64,000 bases of DNA from Mesostigma viride (GCA_009746045.1 RPFO01000017.1:1849452-1913451), one strand, 5' to 3'; shown: positions 33,725 through 44,426, numbered from the stretch's first letter. The notes: generated by a model from the sequence alone, not told the origin. Made by a program: numbers and translations.

Positions 33725-36700
33725 GTATGGCCATGCTTTTCCATTCAGGTAGGGTGTGCTTTTGATGGAAGTAGTCATGGCCTTGATGCAGGTTGGCGCG
33801 GCTGTTATGCAGGTGTGGCACACTCTTTACAGCTTTCTTGGATTCATGCTCTTTGCCAGATGCAATATCGGATGTCCACATGAAGTTGGAAGAGGGTGAA
33901 GGGTGGGAGCTGTGCGCTTGGGGGGCCAAGGGACTGTCACGGTGGGTGAGTGACAGGGTTGTGGGTGGGGTAAGCTCCTGGCATGTCATCGGGTGAGTAC
34001 AGGCACGTGGACAGTGGGCGTAACGTCACCACGCAACGATGTCTCCACTCCCGGCAGTGGTGGATCGCTATCCTCTGCACCATGGTGCTGGCCGACGTGC
34101 CCCCTACCCAACGTGGTTCCGACACGCTGCTGCCAGGTCTCTGGCTGCTGGCCTGTAGGATGGGAGTCCAGCCATCTGAGGAGCGGTTGCGGCGAAGCCA
34201 TAGACTTCCCGGGGAACGGTGCTGTGGGTTCCACTCCTGCCTCCCCCCCCTGCCCCCCCTGCCCCATGGTCTGAAGACCCTTGGCCCATCGGAAACACAA
34301 GACATCGGAATACCGTGATCTGGGCCAGCCATGCAAACACAAATGAATCTCTGCATCCCTCTAGTGCAGCAAACTGTGCTGCAGGGTACCCTTCTCCCCA
34401 TCTGCCAGCCAGTTAGTAGCGGGTGGCTGACAAATGCCTCGCTATCTAAGTGCTTAGGCAACCGCCTGGTTGGCAAGGTGTGCCCTTGCCTCCGACCGAG
34501 CCCCAACTGCCGCACCCCATTTCCCCCCTTGGATTGCTTCCCCGTTTATATCCTCCTTTCATTACCCTCCCCATCCCTGGGGCCATCTTCCCTCCCACTC
34601 TCCTTTCCCTTCCCTTCCGTCCTTCTTCCCCCCCTGCTCTTGCAACCCTGCCCTGAAGCCCTTCCCCCCCCCACACTAACACCTCACACCCCCTTGTTCC
34701 CCACTCACGACCTTTTCCCTTTCTGGCCCGCGCTCCCTGCTCCCCGTTCCCCCCTACCCCCTATCCCCTACCCCCTACCCCCTACCCCCGCCCCCCACCC
34801 CCCCCCCTTCCCCTCTCCCCCCCGCTTCCCCCTCCCCCAGATCCGCCTGCTCAAGATCCTGGCCCTGCTGGGCGCGGGCGACAAGAGCGCGAGCGAGGGC
34901 ATGTTCTCCGTGCTGGGTGATGTGCTGCGGCGCGGCGACAGCGGCATCACTATCGGCCACGCGGTCGTGTACGAGTGCGTGCGCACGATATGCCGCATCT
35001 GGCCCAACGCAAAGCTGCTCGAGGCGGGCGCGGAGGTCACCTCACGCTTCCTCCGCTCGGGCTCCCACAACCTCAAGTACATTGGGATCGACGCGCTGGG
35101 CCTGATCGTCAAGATCAACCCTAAGTACGCGGTTGACCACCAGCTGGCCGTCATCGACTGCCTCGAGGTGAGGGGCGTCTGCGGATGGTAGCAATAGGCC
35201 GTGTTGCTCTGCTCAGCAAAGCAATCACCTTGGTCATCGACTGCATTAAGGTATGTGGTGTCTGCCGAGGCTGGTGCCATATTCACCCTGGAGCTACATT
35301 TTGTGCCTGCGCGTGCTATCAGTCGTCATCCATGTCCGTGGTGTCGTGAGTTGAGTTTGCCCATGAGGTTTGCTTCTCCTGGGATGGGTGGGGTCTTGAT
35401 GGGTGGTCGTGCCGTGAGCTACCTGCGTCTCCAACAGCTGCTGCTGGCAGCTCGTCGTCACTTAACTGCCTGGAGGTACATGGGATTCTTGTGACCTTGT
35501 CACCTCTACCCATCGAGAGATGTTGGGCCTCTCCATGACAGCCGTCCGCCATGTTTGCCTGCCTGATGATACTTGGGGGCGCTCGTTGGTTGTGATGCAA
35601 TCATGGACACTCGAGGTACCTGGGTTATTCAGATGCCCATGACCATGATGTCTTCTGAGTCATGTTGTGTCGCCAGATGCCAGCGTGGGCTGTAGTGCAT
35701 GCGGAGGGTAGCGGGTGCCAGTTGTTAGACCTAAGACTCGCCACAAGCATGGGTGGTTGCGGTTTCCCTTCTTGCACACGTTTGCCACTAAGTGCACTTG
35801 TTTTTTACTTCGCCCCCCCCCCCCACTTCGGTCGTCTGCCAAGTCCTTGCCTTGGTCGGTTATGTCATTCCTCCCATTTAAAAATTTTCCTTTGGTACGC
35901 CCGCGCCACCACCACATGGGCGCTTGCTTGGCCAGGACCCCGGCGACATGCTTCCGTGCGCTCGGTGTTGGCTCGGTGCCTCCTTCCCCCCCCCCCCTTT
36001 CATGTCTGTCTCGGCTTTAGGACCCCGACGACAGGCTGGCGTGGCCCCATATTTGCTTCCATGTGGTTGCGTATAATGACTATCCTTCTATGGCCTTGTG
36101 GCCTTGTGTCATTGCGTGCCCCCCCCCCCCCCCTGGCCCTGCCTGCTCCTACTGTCCCAGGACCCCGACGACACGCTCAAGCGCAAGACGCTGGACCTCC
36201 TGTACGCGATGACCAAGCCGGCCAACGTGGAGGTGATCGTGGAGCGCATGATCGCGTACATGCGCTCCACCACCGACACGCACACGCGGGCAGAGATCAT
36301 CGGGCGCGTGGACGAGCTGGCGGAGCGATACGCGCCCAACAACGAGTGGTTCATCCAGGTAACGGCATGCGGGGGGATAGGGGGGATGGGAGTAGAGGGA
36401 TGCAAGCAAAAACTGTACGCACCCAACGAGCGGGTCTTCCAGGTGGGTATTTTAGTGTCCAACAAGCAGCGGTGCGTTGCAGTTTGGAAGTGGCTGTATG
36501 GTCGCTGTATGGTCGCTGTGGCGTGCCAACACATGCCCCTGGCACACGGCGCACGCATTGTGTCCCAGCAATGAACTACCTGGGCGATGTGATGGCCTGC
36601 TTTTTCTGGCACACATTTCCTGCTGGGACACATTTCTTGCGGCCGTTGTCTCTGGCATCTGCATGCACCCCTGTACTGACTCAAGTCCTCCCCCCCGCGC

Positions 36701-39700
36701 CCATGTGTGCGCGTGCACAAGGGGCACTCCTCCCATGTGCCACCTTTCCCATGGCCACATGGCATCCCTCTCACCCCCCACACCCACCCCACCCCCTCGA
36801 TCCCCCCTACCTGCAATAAACACGGCAGACGATGAACGCGCTGTTTGCGCTGGGTGGCGACCTGGTGCGTCCCGAGCTGGCACACAACCTGCTGCGGCTG
36901 ATCGCAGAGGGGTCAGGGGAGGAGGATGACGACGCCGACACGCAGCTGCGGGAGTCCGCGGTGAGAGGGGGCGGGGTTAAGGGGCAGGTATGATGGGGTT
37001 GGAGGGTGGGTGGGTGGGGGATCTATAGTGGGAAGGGATGAGGGGGGAATGACCCACCGATGCTTCAAGCTAGATGATTCCCCGAGAGTTCCCGGACCGC
37101 TTCCTCCCAGATAGCATTTTCTGCTGATAGCATTCTTGCCTGATGGCAAACTGTGGTGGTTCCATGGTGCTGTCATCCGTGATGGTGCCGGTATAACTGA
37201 CCTGCTCTCCCACGTGCCCTCATCCGTGCCTAACCTGCTCTCTGTGCCCTCAACCGTGCAAGCGTGGTCTTCCCCCCGCGCTTGCACAGGGCCTTCCCCC
37301 AACCCAAGTTTTCCCCTGCACCCCTCTCCACCCTTGTGTCCCACCTTTCCCTGTCCCCGTCAGGCAAAGCCCTCGTCCACTCAAATGGCAAATGGGGACG
37401 CTTCCGTGCCTACGTACACCCGTGGCTCCGTTCACCCACGTGACACCGGTGATGTCTTTTTTCGTGTGTTCATGGTACCTGCCCCTGCTGTCCTTGCCAT
37501 GCCCTGGACTGCCCAGTGGCCCATTGTGTTGATTTCTTGCATCGTGCCCTGGCCATCTATACATACATGCCGAGGCCCTTATGCCCGAGTATACGGCAAC
37601 CGCGTGTGCCTTCTTACCTTGTTCTCCATCCCCATGCCTTGCTGTTCTTGATCTCCACCCCACCCCCTTGTACTGCTGCCTGCTCTCCCCACGCACCAGG
37701 TGGCATCGTACCTGGAGCTGCTGGAGGAGCCGCAGCTGCCCACCATCCTGCTGCAGGTCATCTGCTGGGTGCTGGGCGAGTACGGCCTGTCTGCGAGCGG
37801 CCTGTCGGCGTCGGAGCTCATCCGCACGCTGGTGGAGATTTCCGAGCGCACATGCGAGGAGCAGCTCACCGTCACGGTATTAATATATTCAGTCCACCGT
37901 CACGATATCCGATAATCTGTTCACCGTCACGGTAGGCAGGGAGGAGAGGTTTCCGATGCAAGACTAGGGTGATGACCTGACCACCGTCACGGTACGCAGG
38001 GCACGTTAACCTGCTAGCGCTTGTGCGGCCCCGTGATGCTCCTTATTGGCGTTTTTGTCGCTGTCTTTTACGATTGGGTTGCCATCTGTGCAGGCTTCTG
38101 ATGGCAGGTGCGGGCACCCCTATAGCAGCCAGATCGCGGAGCCACGAACAACGTTTTTTTAATGCCCGCTGACGATGTTTTTTGAATACCCGCGGCCATC
38201 CTGCGTGCGCATGTCTGTGCTGCTGCCACCTGTCACCTGTCACCTGCAGAGCTTTGCCATCAGCGCGATCCAGAAGGTGCTCGCGCAGCAGCTGGCGCGG
38301 GGAGAGGCCGCCGAGCTGGGTCCCGAGGTGGGCGCGTCTGAGATGGATGTGTGGTGGGGGCCGTGGTAGGCGCGCATGGGGTGGGTGTGAGGTGGGGGGC
38401 GAGGTGGGTGCGTATGGGATGTGGGTGGGGTGGGGACCGAGGTAGCTGGCGTGGGATGGATGTGGCGTGGGGGCGGAGGTCGTCGCGTTTAGGTCAGGTG
38501 TCCGTGTTGTGATGGGGTTGTGAGGCCTGAGGTGGGCATGTGCTGGATGCTGGTGGTACACTGTACATGGTGGGGCAGGGCCGGAGGGCCGTCTTGAATG
38601 CATGCTTTGGGTGCATGCTTAGGGTGCATGCGGGGGAATGGCAGGGGCAGGGGCAGGGGCTGTATTTCCCCATCTGGATGGCTTAACTTCGCAGACCCAG
38701 TTATTGCAAGCCTCGAGTTTTGAGGAACTCTGCAAGCACGAGTTCCCTGAATTTGGAGAGGATGGTTACAGAAACCCAAAGGTTAGAACTCGCGGGCCTA
38801 AAATCGACACTCTTAGCCACACCCAAGAGTGCTCATATGGGCACTTCCCTCGTCTTTGATAGCGCATTTTAGGCTGGCATGGGGTGCTTAGGAGGCGCAC
38901 CCGCCATAGTCGCAATTGGACCCGCGTAGTCTCACGGAATGGCCTGTAAAGCCAGCGACCTTATCAGCATCGGTTTCATACTATCTTCCACTTCTGGGGC
39001 CCTGTCAAGGGTGAGCCTTCCCCCAATGTGGTCTTAGCCCATGCCTCATGCGTGCCCGCATGCCCCCCCCCCCACACACACACTGCGCGCCTGTATCTAC
39101 TGCACCCCCCGCCCCCAGGCGTCTGCGCTGCTCAAGTCGCTGAAGAAGAGCCAGTCGACGGACCTGCAGCAGCGCGCGTACGAGCTGCAGGCACTGCTGG
39201 CACAGCCCCCGGATGTGATGGTGCAGGCGCTGCCCGAGGACGCCAGCTGCGAGGACATCGAGGTGGGCGTTGTATTGGTTGTACTCAGAGTGGAGGACAT
39301 CCAGGTGGGCATGAGGTTGGCGTGGAGGACATCCAGGTGGGCATTGACAGAATGATTTGCTACTATATACTCAGGTTTGGGACATCGAGGTGGGTGGCGA
39401 GTTGGGCAAGGGGTTGAGTGAGGAGTTCGAGGTGGGTGGGGGCATGCTTGAGGACATCGTGGTGGGCATGGATAAAGTCATGTCCTAGTATCTACTGAGG
39501 GTAGAGGACATCGAGGTGGGTGGGGGCATGCTTGAGGACATCGTGGTGGGCATGGATATAGTCATGTCCTAGTATCTACTCAGGGTAGAGGACATCGAGG
39601 TGGGTGGGCATCAGTGTATGTATGTGCGGCAAGACATCTAGGTGGGTAGGGTGTGTGGCATGGGTTGTACGAGGTCATCAAGGTGGGTGGGCATTCATAC

Positions 39701-41135
39701 CTTTACAAACATATCTTCCCTGGGGCGTACATCGAGGCATGTACTGGGTGGGCACAAGCTTGTATCGTTGTGGGTGCGATGCTTAGGTGGGTACTGGGTG
39801 GGTCGCTGCACAATGGTTGCGTGGGGCAGGACACCGCTGTGGGAGTGCCACGGGCTGGGCATGTGGTTTTGTAATCGCTGGTCACTGCCCTTGGCCCCTG
39901 CGTTGCCTTTGCCAATGTCAGTTTGCTCGCTGTGCAACCTGGGGGCTATCATCTTTCACTCTACGTGCTGAGTCCACACCCCGCACGAACATAACCCACA
40001 CCCTCCATTCCCAACCCATCTCCATCCACACCCTCCATTCCCAATTTACCTCCTTCCCCTGCAGGTGGATCCAGCACTCTCCTTCTTGGACGGATACGTG
40101 ACCAACGCAATCACGGCGGGCGCCCCCCGGTACAAGGCCCCCCACGAGCGCGTGCGGTCAGCCAGCGGCGGCGGGCGCTCCGACCGCGACCGCCTCAAGG
40201 GGGCCGCGGGGGGGGCCGAGAGCTCCCTCCGCTTTGAGGCCTACGAGCCCGCGGTCGCGCCCGCGGTCAGCCTGCAGGACAAGCGGGGGTTGCCGCGAGA
40301 GGACGGGGCCGGTGCAGGTGGTCGGGCGGGAGGGGCAGTGGGGGCAGACGCCAGCAGTGCCGCGCTGGCCGGCCTGGCCACGGTCGACCCGATGCTAGTC
40401 CTGCGCTCGGCCGGCGTGGGCGGGGACGCGCCGCCGCTTGGGCCAGGGTCCCTGCGTGGCGCGGGCATGGCTGCGGGGCTTGCGTCGGAGAGCACGTCGC
40501 TGCGCCTCAACAACGTGCAGCGCAAGTGGGGCAAGGAGGGGTTTGTTGCCGCCACGCCGCCACCGCCGCCCGTCGCAAGCGCCTCCTCGTACAGCTCGTC
40601 CTATACCGGAGGAAGCGGTTCATCCTCCTCCTCTTATGGCGGGTTTGCCCCCACGGTTGCCAGCATGTCATCGGGAGGGGCGGGGGGCAGCAGCGGCGCG
40701 TACGTGGGGCCGTCGTCGGTCCCGGACCACCCTGCACCCGTCCCTGAGCGCCACGTGGACACGCGACCCACCGCGGAGATGGCCCACAAGGCTAAGCTGG
40801 CCGCGACGCTGTTTGGGGGGAGCGGCGGGGCGGGAGGGAAAGTGGGCGGCAGCAGGAGCCGGCCGGCAGCAAAACCTGCAGCAAAGGCGGGCACGACGGG
40901 CAAGCTTGCACGGTCTTCTAGCGGGTCCCCGCAGCAGGCGGTGGAGGTTGACCTGATGGGGCTGGACGATGGCGATGAGCCGCCACCGGCAAAGACGGCA
41001 CCCCCAGCAGGCGGGCAGGGTGGTGCGGGATCGAACGACCCATTCTCGTTGTTGCAACAGCTCACATTGGATGGGGGGGCGGGCGCGGGTGGTCAGGCGG
41101 GGAAGCATGGCGGAGGGGACTCCTTGTTGTTATGA
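32987..41135 (+). CDS. AP4E1: AP-4 complex epsilon subunit (epsilon-adaptin), eight exons, 954 aa
   Basis: This is the large subunit of the AP-4 adaptor, which sorts cargo at the trans-Golgi network. Exons: 32987-33724, 34841-35167, 36161-36358, 36829-36960, 37700-37876, 38250-38327, 39119-39262 and 40065-41135. All introns are GT-AG and phase 0. The adaptin N-terminal repeat domain (about residues 1-600) is clear from KEFLNLVRSIGEAKSKSEED, then RMVYVEMLGHDASFGYIHAV and HNLKYIGIDALGLIVKI. DASCEDIEVDPALSFLDGYV is typically plant-like. The C-terminal ~350 residues are Gly/Ser/Ala-rich with LFGG, LMGLDDGDE and DPFSLLQQL, and no ear domain is recognised. Plant AP-4 epsilon is about 940 residues, so length agrees. 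The start ATG (MNAMSKEF) is the best in this exon; an upstream exon joined at TTTTAG just before it cannot be excluded. Confidence 0.94.
34841..35167 (+). CDS. AP4E1: AP4E1 exon 2
   Basis: 109 codons, IRLLKILALLGAGDKSA through LAVIDCLE. A roughly 300-bp pyrimidine-rich tract precedes the acceptor. Donor GTGAGG. Confidence 0.95.
36161..36358 (+). CDS. AP4E1: AP4E1 exon 3
   Basis: 66 codons, DPDDTLKRKTLDLLYAMTKP through NNEWFIQ. Acceptor GTCCCAG, donor GTAACG. Copies of the acceptor side lie upstream at 35936 and 36021. Confidence 0.95.
36829..36960 (+). CDS. AP4E1: AP4E1 exon 4
   Basis: 44 codons, TMNALFALGGDLV through LRESA, including LAHNLLRLIAEGSGEEDDDA. Acceptor GGCAG, donor GTGAGA. Confidence 0.95.
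37700..37876 (+). CDS. AP4E1: AP4E1 exon 5
   Basis: 59 codons, VASYLELLEEPQLPTILLQV through EEQLTVT. Acceptor CACCAG, donor GTATTA, weaker than the GTAGGC and GTACGC copies that follow. Confidence 0.93.
38250..38327 (+). CDS. AP4E1: AP4E1 exon 6
   Basis: 26 codons, SFAISAIQKVLAQQLARGE then AAELGPE. Acceptor CCTGCAG, donor GTGGGC. Confidence 0.88.
39119..39262 (+). CDS. AP4E1: AP4E1 exon 7
   Basis: 48 codons, ASALLKSLKKSQSTDLQQRA through DASCEDIE. It ends at the codon run GAGGACATCGAG and donor GTGGGC, which recur many times downstream. Confidence 0.95.
39251..39620. repeat. Repeated copies of the AP4E1 exon 7 end and donor
   Basis: Seven or so copies of GAGGACATC(G/C)AGGTGGGC occur after the true exon end. 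Some are embedded in a 70-bp near-perfect duplication (about 39430-39580). Confidence 0.95.
40065..41135 (+). CDS. AP4E1: AP4E1 exon 8 (C-terminal)
   Basis: 356 codons plus stop. It starts VDPALSFLDGYVTNAI after CCTGCAG. A conserved LRFEAYEP patch and KLAATLFGG are followed by a low-complexity Gly/Ser/Ala tail. Stop TGA at 41133. Confidence 0.94.
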   Translation: MDPALSFLDGYVTNAITAGAPRYKAPHERVRSASGGGRSDRDRLKGAAGGAESSLRFEAYEPAVAPAVSLQDKRGLPREDGAGAGGRAGGAVGADASSAALAGLATVDPMLVLRSAGVGGDAPPLGPGSLRGAGMAAGLASESTSLRLNNVQRKWGKEGFVAATPPPPPVASASSYSSSYTGGSGSSSSSYGGFAPTVASMSSGGAGGSSGAYVGPSSVPDHPAPVPERHVDTRPTAEMAHKAKLAATLFGGSGGAGGKVGGSRSRPAAKPAAKAGTTGKLARSSSGSPQQAVEVDLMGLDDGDEPPPAKTAPPAGGQGGAGSNDPFSLLQQLTLDGGAGAGGQAGKHGGGDSLLL

Positions 41136-41572
41136 TGCCGATCATTGAGGTGGCACAGATGCTTGGGGAACCACAGATGCTTTCTACTATGTAGCAGACC
41201 CATGCATGTGTGATCATGAATCAGGGCTTCATGTGTACTGGATTGATCAGGGTGCGCGAGCAACTTCAAGAACTCTTCTTGCAAAGATTTCGAGCGCGTA
41301 GCTCACACATGCCCGGCCTGCATATATTGATATGATATCCGTGGGTCATGCATGCAATATATGGATCATACAATAATGCAATGATATAACTGAACCACAT
41401 TCATACTAGAAATATATATTCTTATAGTTGTCTCATTAATATGGTCATGCAACTACGTATCACACTCTAGATCTGCATGCATGCAGTGCGAGCGCTTCAA
41501 GTGATCGCATGCTTGCAATTATAACATGTGAGTATTTGCGTGTCATGCGCATGGGCATGCATGCCACGTCCA

Positions 41573-41720
41573 AGTACTATCAAGGAGGCAACCAGCGCAG
41601 GCCAGAAATCGGGAGAATCCGGACCATGGTAGCTCGAGCCTGCCGTTATCTTTTCCGCGTTTTCGAGTCGTTCAGGATGATTAATATGAATGGTGATGGA
41701 AATGTGTAGCCTTGTGCATT
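41573..41720 (-). mobile_element. Penelope-like element 3' terminal repeat, tandem copy
   Basis: About 145 bp nearly identical to 42022-42165, in the same orientation. It begins CAAGGAGGCAACCAGCGCAG on plus and runs through TGCCGTTATCTTTTCCGCG. Confidence 0.9.
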
Positions 41721-41817
41721 GCAATAATTCTGATTGGGCACGCCGCCCAAAAATAGTGAAAACCATTTCCGCTCAGTGCCGGTCCGCGGAAAACGCGATC
41801 TGCAAATGAATCCAGGC

Positions 41818-41921
41818 CGGAATCGAACTGGGGACCTCTCGCACCCACTTTTGCTGACTATATAGGACGGACGTCTCCTGATCCTAAGGCATCGCCAGCT
41901 GACACCTACAGGCCAACCGCA
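41818..41921 (-). other. tRNA-like sequence between two Penelope-like termini
   Basis: The minus strand contains CAGTTCGATTCCGGCC, a good match to a pol III B box / T arm, and a loose A-box-like GTGTCAGCTGGCGATGCC about 70 bp upstream. I could not fold a full acceptor stem or pick an anticodon. It is more likely a tRNA-derived SINE head than a functional tRNA. Confidence 0.35.
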
Positions 41922-42021
41922 AAAGTTCTCCTGTCCGGGGAGTGATGCAAGCCAGTCGGATTTGTACTAGATAAATCATTCGAGATATGTGTGTGTAGGA
42001 GTGATTGTGGATTGCAATTAT

Positions 42022-44397
42022 CAAAGAGACAACCAGCGCAGGCCAGAAATCGGGAGAATCCGGACCATGGTAGCTCGAGCCTGCCGTTATCTTTTCCGCG
42101 TTTTCGAGTCGTTCAGGATGATGAAGATGAATGGTGATGGAAATGTGTATCCTTGTGCATTGAAATTATGGCTGGCTTACGTGTGGAGCGACTAGATGAC
42201 CTAGACGGTGGGGCCGGAAACAGCATGCTTGATCAGGGCGTGTGTTTCTAGCCTAACTGGCCGGGAGTGTCTAGTGGTGAGCACCATTGCTGCGATCGCT
42301 CTCCCACCATTTACGAGGAAATACCCGCAAATGGAAAACCACTGAAAAGGTCTAGCTAGTCAGTCATCACGTTAGCCATGCCATGATTCCAAACGTCCAA
42401 GAACTGCACACGGTGCAAAGGCAAAAAGCCGGAGGACAGCACTTTCAAATGTGCGGCGGGAACCAAAAGCCCGCGGATGCCAGAAAACATCGTGTTGCGG
42501 CAGCGACGCGACGATGTGGACAACGAATCCAGTGCCAAGCTCGGAACGGCCGCAAAGGAGATCTGGCATCACAGGGTTCAGATGTGCGGAGATACTATGC
42601 GATCCAGCCGGTCCACGACCTGTTTGTAGAGCTTGTGCCAAGGGGCAGCACCGAACAGATGTGGGTGACGTTGCAAAAAACATCGGACTTGACGGAGCAT
42701 AATGGCTCGGTCATAGTCTTTGACCAATAAACGCTGCAAGAGTTCAACAAGAGTCGTGATGAAATCAACACGATAAGAACAAAGACGGGAAAAACGATGT
42801 AACTGAGAAAGAACAACACCATATTTTGCTGTGTGGGAAAGGAGACTGTGAATATCGGGGTAACGAATAAAAGGAATTTGCTGGTATTTAGGATCCTTGC
42901 GCTTATCATAGATAGCCGTACGCCAGCCCTTCTTGTTATGGGTAATGTTAAGATCGAGGTAATTGCAATGAGTATCCTCCGACGTGAGCTTTAATGTGAG
43001 GGACGCTTGCGGGTAGATGCCAGGCAGACCAGCGGTGATATACAAATGGGTTGCGAAATCAGGGTTGTCGAAAGCGATGACATCATCAATGTATCGACAT
43101 GTATGGATAAAACGCCTGATGAGAACATCATCGTTTGAGGCAATGAGATTCTCCATGAATGCAAGCTCATAAGTGTATAGATAGAGGTTTGCAAGGAGCC
43201 CGGCACAGTTAGTGCCCATAGGGATGCCGATAGCTTGTTGGTATACATTGCCCGCAAAACAGATGAAGGTGTTATCAACAAGATAAGAGATCCAATGGAC
43301 AAGGTCAGCCTTCGTGATAATATAATTATAACCATCCCGCACGATAGCACCTGCCGCGATCCCTGAGAGCCACGTTGCCGTGGGCTTGGTCTGAGAAACA
43401 CGCACGTGCAGGTGGTTGCGCCCGTGAGGCCTACGTGCATACAGACGAGTAAGGAGGCTATCTAAACGAGCTTTCAAATCGTGCAAATCTAGTGTGGTAT
43501 ATAGAGTGGTGAAATCATAGGTGGCTATGGGCATAGGTATACGTTTCTCTGCTGCTGTCTTAGAACGGCTAAGGGCGGCAAGGCGTAGGCGTACTTGGGC
43601 TGAGTCTATGACGATCCAACTACCAGCGCATTCATACCCGGCATTCGACAGCACCTCCACCCATAATGCATTGGCTTCGGGGAGAAGAGCATTCAAAGCA
43701 TGGCAGATGAGTTTCGAGAGAGGCATCAGTGGGGCTGAATGCGACGCAGCAATGGTGCGCAAAGCAACAGGAGTTTTGTGCAGCTTAAGAGTGAGATACA
43801 GATATGGGAACGTAGTGGTGGTGGCGCGTCGCTGCCGCTTAAGGAATGCCCGAGCAAAAATGTTTTGGCTGTGCAGAAAAGCCCGATGAGCAGCGGTGAT
43901 ACTGGCGGTGGACTGTGCACGCTGAACATAGGTAGGGCTGGACGCCAACTCGTGTTGCAAAGTAGCAAGGTAGTGCTTCTTGCATATGAAAGCAAAGTTG
44001 TTGGCACTCTTGTCAACACACGTGATGATTAAGTCCTGCTTGAAGTGGTCAAGAAGTGCTTTATCTGTGGTGTTGAGCCAGGTGGTGCGGTGGACCTGCT
44101 GGAGACGGTAATCAAGCCTGGTGAGACGTGCATTGCATTCGTGAATGACGGCGCGAAACCACGGTTCCATGGCAAGGGGAGCAAGCTGTAGGTCCGTGCT
44201 CATGGCATTGCAAAATTTGCGCAGTGATGTGGAGAGCAGTGCATTCACCTCTTTGGCACACGTGCTCTGGACCCACGGCCGAAACTTGGTGCCTTTGGCA
44301 AAAAGGTCTACAAGCGTGTGGCTCGGCAGGATGCTGAGGTGCAATTATGGCTGGCTTTCGTGTATAGAGCGACTAGATGACCTAGATGGTGGGGCCA
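42022..44397 (-). mobile_element. Penelope-like retroelement with flanking direct repeats
   Basis: It contains an RT ORF (44344-42578), a 550-bp 3' region (42577-42022), and, beyond the ORF start, a second direct copy of part of the 3' region (44343-44397; compare 42165-42220). This resembles the partial LTR-like repeats of Penelope-like elements. Solo 3' ends of the same family occur at 10418, 41573, 47050, 56281, 59350 and 63416. Confidence 0.85.
42578..44344 (-). CDS. Penelope-like reverse transcriptase, 588 aa
   Basis: An uninterrupted ORF. RT signatures in order: KLHKTPVALRTIAAS, the TYDFTTLYTTLDLHDLK palm motif A, AIGIPMGTNCAGLLANLYLY (motif B, with the GIPMG of Penelope-like enzymes) and TCRYIDDVIAFDN (motif C, YIDD). 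The C terminus (HLFGAAPWHKLYKQVVD) ends without a GIY-YIG endonuclease. The N terminus begins directly at the upstream repeat, so an N-terminal endonuclease, as in some algal Penelope-like families, may have been lost or may never have been present. The open frame suggests recent activity. Confidence 0.88.
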   Translation of the reverse strand: MHLSILPSHTLVDLFAKGTKFRPWVQSTCAKEVNALLSTSLRKFCNAMSTDLQLAPLAMEPWFRAVIHECNARLTRLDYRLQQVHRTTWLNTTDKALLDHFKQDLIITCVDKSANNFAFICKKHYLATLQHELASSPTYVQRAQSTASITAAHRAFLHSQNIFARAFLKRQRRATTTTFPYLYLTLKLHKTPVALRTIAASHSAPLMPLSKLICHALNALLPEANALWVEVLSNAGYECAGSWIVIDSAQVRLRLAALSRSKTAAEKRIPMPIATYDFTTLYTTLDLHDLKARLDSLLTRLYARRPHGRNHLHVRVSQTKPTATWLSGIAAGAIVRDGYNYIITKADLVHWISYLVDNTFICFAGNVYQQAIGIPMGTNCAGLLANLYLYTYELAFMENLIASNDDVLIRRFIHTCRYIDDVIAFDNPDFATHLYITAGLPGIYPQASLTLKLTSEDTHCNYLDLNITHNKKGWRTAIYDKRKDPKYQQIPFIRYPDIHSLLSHTAKYGVVLSQLHRFSRLCSYRVDFITTLVELLQRLLVKDYDRAIMLRQVRCFLQRHPHLFGAAPWHKLYKQVVDRLDRIVSPHI

Positions 44398-44426
44398 GAA
44401 CTATTAAGGAGACCAGCGCTTATCTC

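Noticed and set aside
38694..38780. Exon-like segment (QLLQASSFEELCKHEFPEFG) between AP4E1 exons 6 and 7
   Set aside because: It is bounded by AG and GT and stays open, but matches nothing in AP-4 epsilon, and exons 6 and 7 join well without it.
42022..42165. Hammerhead ribozyme in the Penelope-like terminal repeat
   Set aside because: A CTGAACGACTCGAAA stretch resembles the CUGANGA...GAAA core, but it has an extra base in the first box and GAAA is GAAC in other copies; no stem II.
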